Source of the DNA: Benincasa hispida
Taxonomy: Eukaryota > Streptophyta > Magnoliopsida > Cucurbitales > Cucurbitaceae
Direction: 5' to 3'
DNA length: 64,000 nucleotides
NCBI RefSeq assembly: GCF_009727055.1
Contig: NC_052357.1
Location: 18,983,005 to 19,047,004, forward strand
Translations under genes and position numbers: made by a program
Notes under the pieces: generated by a model
Database searches by the model: none
Told to the model about the DNA's origin: nothing
The model's input: only the letters and a program-made list of their open reading frames with translations
Shown here: piece after piece, positions 58,609 through 64,000 of the stretch
Numbering within the stretch: position 1 is the stretch's first letter
Layout of the letters: every line of letters begins with the position of its first letter

Positions 58609-58800
58609 ATTTCTTCTCCGCTTAAGTCGGCCCTGATGTGCTCTTGCGCGAAAAATATACCTGATCTCTGGGTCAGCTTAGAATTTCTGGATCACTTCAA
58701 TACTCATAAACTGTCAGATTGCTCTCTGCGATAAACAGCCAGTACAAAGAGATCTGTCCTGCAAAATATCACAAACGTATTCAACACTAACCGTTACCAA

Positions 58801-58818
58801 TCCCCGACAACGGTGCCA
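58801..58818 (-). promoter_or_regulatory. Primer binding site (tRNA-Asp type) of the Athila element
   Basis: Minus-strand TGGCACCGTTGTCGGGGA differs at two positions from the complement of the plant tRNA-Asp 3' end. This primer choice is typical of Athila and Tat elements. It lies 4-6 nt inside the 5' LTR. Confidence 0.9.
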
Positions 58819-58824
58819 TAAACT

Positions 58825-60725
58825 TGTAACGCTAAAATGTGTCTCTTACTTACAACATGCGAACAAATATGAATATTGATGAATGAACAACAAGCTCATG
58901 TTGCCATCAACTTGTTGACGTAAAAATGGAGATGGAATGTGGATGCTATGCTATCACTTATGCATACTACTTCTAAATATATGTGTTGTTAACTATATGC
59001 TTGTAGTATACGATAGAGTAATGTGTGTCACAAGTTTCCTTGCGCTGAAACCAAGTATAATTCCAACGCAAGTTTCTCAGAGTAATCTGAGGTCGAACAC
59101 AAGGATTGTTTTCGTTAATGTGTTACTTTGTGATACATGCGACCAGTTTTTACAATGAATAAAGATTGTATGTTTGTACAAGAAATTAAAGTGTGGTAAA
59201 ATAAAGTCGCGTTAATAATATAAATTGCGATGAAAATAAATCTAAGCTAATATGATACAAGATACAAGATACATGATACATGATTCTGAGTTCGAGACTG
59301 ATTGTGAAGTTATACAAAGGATCGTGGTATGTGGTGGCAAATGTTTATGGATGAATCAGAAATAGAAAGAATAAATAGTAAAAACATCGTAAGTTTGTTA
59401 ATTGCGTTAAAGTTATAACTAAGGTTCTGCTTTCCCTTGGCATACACCTCTCAGTGATCGGCCGCATTCCCATATCTCTATGGTGAAATAGGGATGAACA
59501 TGATGAACACAAGGTTGCTTCCATCTCTGGAAGTACTTCTCGCTTTAGTTAATGCATTCTTTCAACCCTCTCTTGATAGGCGGAATAGCATCTTCACTTC
59601 TGTTCTCACAGGTGAAGATGCCGTCGAGCATACTTTGACTAAACATAATTATTTCCTTAACCCAATTAATTTACTTGATTAATTCTTGCTAATTATCTAA
59701 GGAATTAGGAAAACATCATGGAGAAAGTGAGTTATGGATGAACGGAAATAGACAGAGAGATAATAATGGAAAAGATCATAACAATTAATACTACGATTAA
59801 GCGTCTGTTACATGGTGTGAATGAAAGATTAAGAAGATGAGTACAAGTGATGAAAAAAGATAGAAACAAATACAGAAGAGTGTCAATGTCTTGACACAGA
59901 TCTAGACGAAGGTTTTGCTTGCCAGCGTGTGGAATGGATGAAGAGAAGAGCTTCCTTCTCAGGCTTGCTCGTCTGGTAGAGGTGACCTTCATACAGAGCT
60001 TCAACGGCGGGGATCGGAAGGATTCTTTGCCTGGAGACTCACCTCTCAGCCTTGTCTCTTGATTCTTCCCAGATCTACTCTGAATAGTCGCTCAACCAAT
60101 CTCTCTCTTAGATCAATATTCAAGTCTCCTGTATCGAGTATATCTTTCAATGATATTGCAGAAGCTATTTATAGGCGAAGCTTGACTCTTTGCATTGTGG
60201 TCCCTACTTTATGGTTAAGGCAGTTTCTGAGATGGTGGAGCGAATATTCCCTTCTGTTACGCAATCAATCTCGTCCGTAATGCACAATGGTCAGCTGTAT
60301 ACGCGTCAGAATCCTCCGCAAATCCGTTGCTCTTCACATCTTCGATCATTCGCCCACATGCATTGTTGTTTTTTATTACCGCATGCGGTTGAGATTGCAT
60401 TGATCGCTTAGCTCTTGATCGATTGTCACATGAGCCATCATCGCGTTGATCGTCTATTCATTCCTAAATGATGGGCGCAATGCGATGTAGATGCGTTGTT
60501 CATTTATCTTTGAGTCATGCACGCATGCGGTGACTTGATTTCCTGCAAAACAGAAACAAAACATTCCATTCTACCATCGCAATGGGGTCAGTGGGTGTAT
60601 TGACGACAATTTATAATTCTTTCATTTCTTAGCCAATTTCCATACAATCGACACAACTTTCCTTTCTTTTAGCCGCAATATCTAAATAAAATAGTATAAA
60701 TAACTTGTATTTCTACAAGTTATCA
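58825..60725 (-). repeat. Athila 5' LTR
   Basis: Starts TGATAACTTGTAG at 60725 on the minus strand and runs about 1.9 kb to the primer site. Near its end it contains 'ttgcgttggaattatacttgg', text related to the ends of the family X LTRs, so the two LTR families share ancestry. An exact CA end was not fixed. Confidence 0.87.
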
Positions 60726-61012
60726 TCTTTCAGAATATATCAAGGGAAAGATTAAACATATCTTTGAAGAGTCATGCTTCAAACTCCCTCGATCACGAAC
60801 GCTCATTCAATCTCCAAGACTACAACATATGAACGCTTGAACACAGCGATCGCAACACAGCACGACCAACAACAATCACGAACACAACGATCTCCATAAA
60901 CCTCAAACTACGTCGAGTTGAGTAGGACACCACCACAATGGCTACCTTGGTATTCTCGGTGTAAGAATCCAAAACTGTGGGCTCTGTGTGGACTTGGTTA
61001 GAGGAAGAGACT
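60726..61012 (-). repeat. Copia III-type LTR fragment
   Basis: Aligns almost base for base with 41708-41998 ('ctttcagaata', 'caccaccacaatggctacc', 'tggacttggttagagg') in the same orientation. It is cut sharply at the Athila LTR edge, so Athila very likely inserted into this LTR, which may be the missing 5' LTR of Copia III. Confidence 0.9.
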
Positions 61013-61019
61013 GGAGGAA

Positions 61020-61351
61020 TAATAATTGAGCTGAAAATTTTAGTTTTCTACTACTTCATCTTCTTCCTCACACACTCTCTCATTTTACTTGGCCAAAATT
61101 CACTCAAATTCAAGTTCTACCACTCAAATTCAAGGCTGAAAATAGCAGAGAAGATCTCTTGGTAGTTCAATGTTGATTTAGAGCTGATTTGGAGTGAAGA
61201 GCAACTTGGATAAGGGAGAATTCATCAAAGGTAAGTTCAACTTGAAACTCTCTTCAATTTTTTGAAATAACATGCTTTAAAACTCAAGTTAAATGTAATT
61301 GGAGTGCTTATTGATTATTTTTGCTTCGGTTGCATGCATGTGTATCCCATC
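61020..61351 (+). repeat. Family A LTR 3' end fragment
   Basis: Aligns with 10635-10937, including the terminal text 'gtgtatcccatca' against 'gtgtattccatca'. It is joined directly to the Copia III-type LTR piece, with the two in opposite orientation, so the junction near 61012-61020 is a rearrangement. Confidence 0.87.
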
Positions 61352-61686
61352 ACCCTTTACTCTATTTCTTAAGAAAAGTAGAGCACTCAACCTAATTGTG
61401 ACCATAATCCTTGCACCTAATAGACCTCTTTTAGACCCAACTGTGCTAGAATTCTCGACTTTATTTTTGTTGTTCTAATATCTTATCTAGTTTGAGAGGG
61501 AAGAGCCACCTAACCTGTAGGTGTTGTGCTCGGAAGACCTCTTACCAAACCATTTGAAAACACAATTGAACTGTTTCGAAAGAAAAGATATAGACTCTGT
61601 AAGAGACATCTGAAAAGTACGTAAAGAGCAATTCCCTTTTTCTTCTCAATCTTCCCATCCAGAGACATCTCAAAGTACGTAAAGAA
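61352..61686 (-). pseudogene. Copia V gag, downstream half
   Basis: The minus-strand frame near 61590-61686 reads FTYFEMSLDGKIEKKKGIAL, the segment of plant Copia gag that follows the 'ELxGSLxT' block. That block is found at 63806 onward on the other side of the solo LTR. Downstream frames decay quickly, and a short 'acatctgaaaagtacgtaaag' duplication is visible near 61610 and 61665. Confidence 0.75.
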
Positions 61687-63805
61687 TGATGACATGCAGA
61701 AATGCATGTCATCTTAGGCCTTTTACTTAGAACTATGAAGGTTGTTAGGCAGAATATGCGTCAATCATTATAGGAATTCACGAGAAAGTGAGCTTGCATT
61801 GATCAGCATGCCGAATCTCAGCTAACCCGTTATTTTGTGTTAATTATGCGTTCAATGTTCTATCTTTGTAGCTAATGCAGGAAATGGATGCAAACGCGAA
61901 AACCGGACCACCGCATAGACGACCGCATGTGGAGATACTCTCCATCGCAAGGCAAACGCATTAGATCAACGCATGGGTGTTGCGGCGATCAACCACATGC
62001 GTTCATCGCATGGGAAATGCGCTCGTTAGGCGATTGTGGTCATCGTGTAGAGTTGCGGCATTAACCAAATGCGCTCATGAATGATTGTGGCTGCATGACA
62101 ACGCAAACTAATGGGATCAACGCAAGGTAGATGGAATGAATGCATCAATGCATCTACCTTGAGAAAATCCAATGTTAACATTTCACCTACCACGCCGTTA
62201 GTGGCAGAGGTTCAGAAAGGACGAACGCGCCGAACGTCAGATTTAGAGTAGTCCAATTAATGCTTTCGGTGACCCAAGCTCTATAAATAGAGGCCGATGA
62301 GCTGAAATTCAAGTCATCCGGAGATTATCCCTCCATCTGAGGATTTTCCCCGTGATCCAGACAAACTGCGTGAGAAGATGGCTGAGAGTTCTTCACCTCC
62401 TTCCTCCATTTTGAGTGATGACCGGAGCCTTCAACCGGAGCCTTCGATCGGAGCTAGATCTCGAGAGAGTCAGCTCCTCCGCCCATCCATGGCACCACCG
62501 ACAGCCTTAACGCACATCCGCTGGAAGCAAATCTTTGCTTCCAGCTGGTCATTCCATTTCCTTTTCTTTTCTTATATTGTATTGTATGACATTTTATGAT
62601 TAAGGAATTAATACAATTTGTTTTCAATGCACTTCTCTGTTTCCTTCGACTCTATCTCCATCTTTTTGCTTAGCATCTTTTCTTTCATTGCAACACTTAG
62701 TGGGATTGCTTGGGTATCGCATACTTAGTCATGTGGATTAGGGATATGAAGCATGTAGCAACCCACCGAGAGGTGTGCGTTGTACGAGTGTGTGAGTAAT
62801 CTTATTTACTTAGTGTGAAGCTGCTATAACGGCTGTCTATAAGATAACGCATTGCTTGTTTATGAGTAAAGTCAGCAACAATCAATTGTCCGGGAGGGTA
62901 AATGGTTGGTCGCACTAAGCAAGGTATGCATTGTTCACTAGGGATAGTAGCAATCTTAGGTCAGCAAAGTTCATGCTGTTACCTTGTCCTATGAGCACTT
63001 CATTCATCATTTAGGCATACTTGGGAGAGTAGTCTAAAACACAAATCTAAGACTCGGGAGAGCGGATTGGAAAGCATAGGCAAGAATGGGGATCTTAGAG
63101 ATAAGCTTTGTTTGTCAACACTGCATCGCATGCACCCTAGGAATAGGAATGATGATATGTGGTCACCTTGTTTGTGTATCATCACATAAACAAGAATTAG
63201 AGGCTTATGTGTAGGCCTTATAGACACCATTACACGTACATCACATGCATTCTAGCAATAGAAGCCGTAGCATTCGCATCGGGAGGTGGTTTACTATTGT
63301 ACGAGTGTTACATGATCATATGGCTTGCGTTGATAGGGGTTGCCCTTGCGGTCACTCTTAAGCGTTGCAAAGAAATCATCTCTGCATTTTATCTATTTTC
63401 TCATACATTTACTTCATGTCAAGTGTTGTCGTATCTCTACCTCTCCTGCATATTCTCATTGTGTTGTTTGTTAGATAGGAGTAGGAGTAGGATTAACTTA
63501 GCAACCTCCCTTCCATTCTTTTATTTAAACCACCGCATGCACATCACCGCAAGCATATAGCTACAAGTCCCTGTGTTCGACCTTGGATTACCCAAGAAAC
63601 TTGCGTTCATGTTATACTTGGCGTGAACGCAAGAAAACTTGTGACAGGACGCATGATCATCGCATACATTTGTTAATGCATTATCATTCCAATGCATGAC
63701 CATCGACGCATGACTACCAACGCATATCTTAGGAACATACATGGCATATCGCGTCTAAGGGATTTTAGTTGTCGAGTAAAGTTGGCTTCTAAATTCCCGT
63801 CATCA
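61687..63805 (+). mobile_element. Solo LTR (family X) with perfect target duplication
   Basis: Starts TGATGACATGCAGAAATGC and ends CCCGTCATCA, 2119 bp. AAGAA at 61682-61686 and 63806-63810 is a perfect 5-bp duplication. It splits a Copia gag frame. It has a TATAAATA promoter core at 62282-62289. A short frame (62378-62599, Ser/Pro-rich) follows the core promoter but matches no family, and I do not call it a gene. The end carries the phrase 'ccctgtgttcgaccttgg', as in Athila/Tat LTRs. Confidence 0.92.
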
Positions 63806-64000
63806 AAGAACCAAATAGTTCATCTACTCTTAACCTCGTCATGTCTTGAACTTCCTCAATAGCAATAACTTTCATATCAAATTTTTTAGGTAGAGATCTA
63901 AGTACCTTTCTGACAAGTTTTTCTTCTTTGAGTTTTTCTCCAAGAGCGAAGGATTCATTGGCAATATCTAATAGTCTCCATTAAAATCAACAATGGACTC
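63806..64000 (-). pseudogene. Copia V gag, upstream half (runs off the window)
   Basis: Minus-strand reading gives LGEKLKEEKLVRKVLRSLPK, then AIEEVQDMTRLRVDELFGSL, a well-conserved block of plant Copia gag (UBN2-type). The start lies beyond the window end; the rest continues at 61686 after the solo LTR. A stop is visible near 63970 in adjacent frames. Confidence 0.87.

Larger units (their letters stand above)
50455..60725 (-). mobile_element. Athila-type Ty3/Gypsy retrotransposon
   Basis: A 10.3-kb element on the minus strand: 5' LTR (58825-60725), a tRNA-Asp-type primer site, gag, protease, RT, RNase H and integrase in Gypsy order (integrase last), a 1.2-kb noncoding tail, a purine tract and a 3' LTR (50455-51952, shortened). 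The protein motifs and primer tRNA fit the Athila lineage. No env-like frame is seen in the tail. Stops in gag, RNase H and integrase make it non-autonomous. On its high side it lies within a Copia III-type LTR piece; on its low side it meets a truncated family X LTR, so the two flanks no longer match. Confidence 0.88.

Noticed and set aside
62378..62599. 73-codon Ser/Pro-rich frame after a TATA box
   Set aside because: It sits within a solo LTR, matches no family, and is not clearly kept in the related LTRs at 49205 or 25718.

Overview
This is plant nuclear DNA, most likely from a eudicot. It is AT-rich, with an intron-containing desiccation-related gene, En/Spm-type CACTA transposons, plant Copia and Athila retrotransposons, and a tRNA-derived SINE. 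Some LTR families look cucurbit-like, but I cannot prove the taxon from the sequence. No bacterial-style operon, CRISPR array or rRNA gene is visible.

Layout. 1-2360: AT-rich intergenic DNA. 2361-11543: an old, broken Ty1/Copia element (Copia I) carrying two solo LTRs (5252-6910 and 9000-10937). 11546-13770: intergenic. 13841-16841: the one gene that looks intact, a three-exon PCC13-62-type desiccation-related protein (ferritin-like, 314 aa). 17187-19068: 5' end of a CACTA transposon (CACTA I) with palindromic subterminal repeats and the N-terminal part of its transposase, cut by a Copia element. 19069 to about 31106: Copia II on the plus strand. A deleted Ty3/Gypsy element sits in its 5' LTR (19231-21199), and a solo LTR (25718-27385) sits between its gag and pol remnants. 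About 31507-35543: a CACTA-bounded segment (CACTA II) holding a decayed, intron-containing copy of the mitochondrial complex III subunit gene QCR7. 35550-35647: SINE. About 36030-37980: tail of a SIRE-like Copia with an env-like frame and a 238-bp duplication. 38460-41580: Copia IV remnant (minus) split by a solo LTR (39418-40761). 41588-49204: Copia III (minus), same family as Copia II. 49205-50452: a partial LTR. 50455-60725: a nearly complete but dead Athila-type Gypsy element (minus) with a tRNA-Asp primer site. 60726-61351: a chimera of two LTR pieces. 61352-64000: a Copia gag on the minus strand, split by a solo LTR with a perfect AAGAA target duplication.

How it fits together. The window is a nested transposon cluster around one host gene. 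Insertion order can be read from who interrupts whom: Copia II cut CACTA I, and a Gypsy element later cut the Copia II LTR. At least five solo LTRs show that LTR-LTR recombination has been removing DNA here. Every transposon coding region carries stops, frameshifts or lost catalytic residues, so none looks autonomous.

I see no convincing new multi-gene system. The most unusual items are the CACTA-associated QCR7 copy and the dense CGATCG palindrome arrays shared by LTRs and leaders of different retroelements. Family names come from recognising protein motifs by eye; no database search was run, and many boundaries are approximate.
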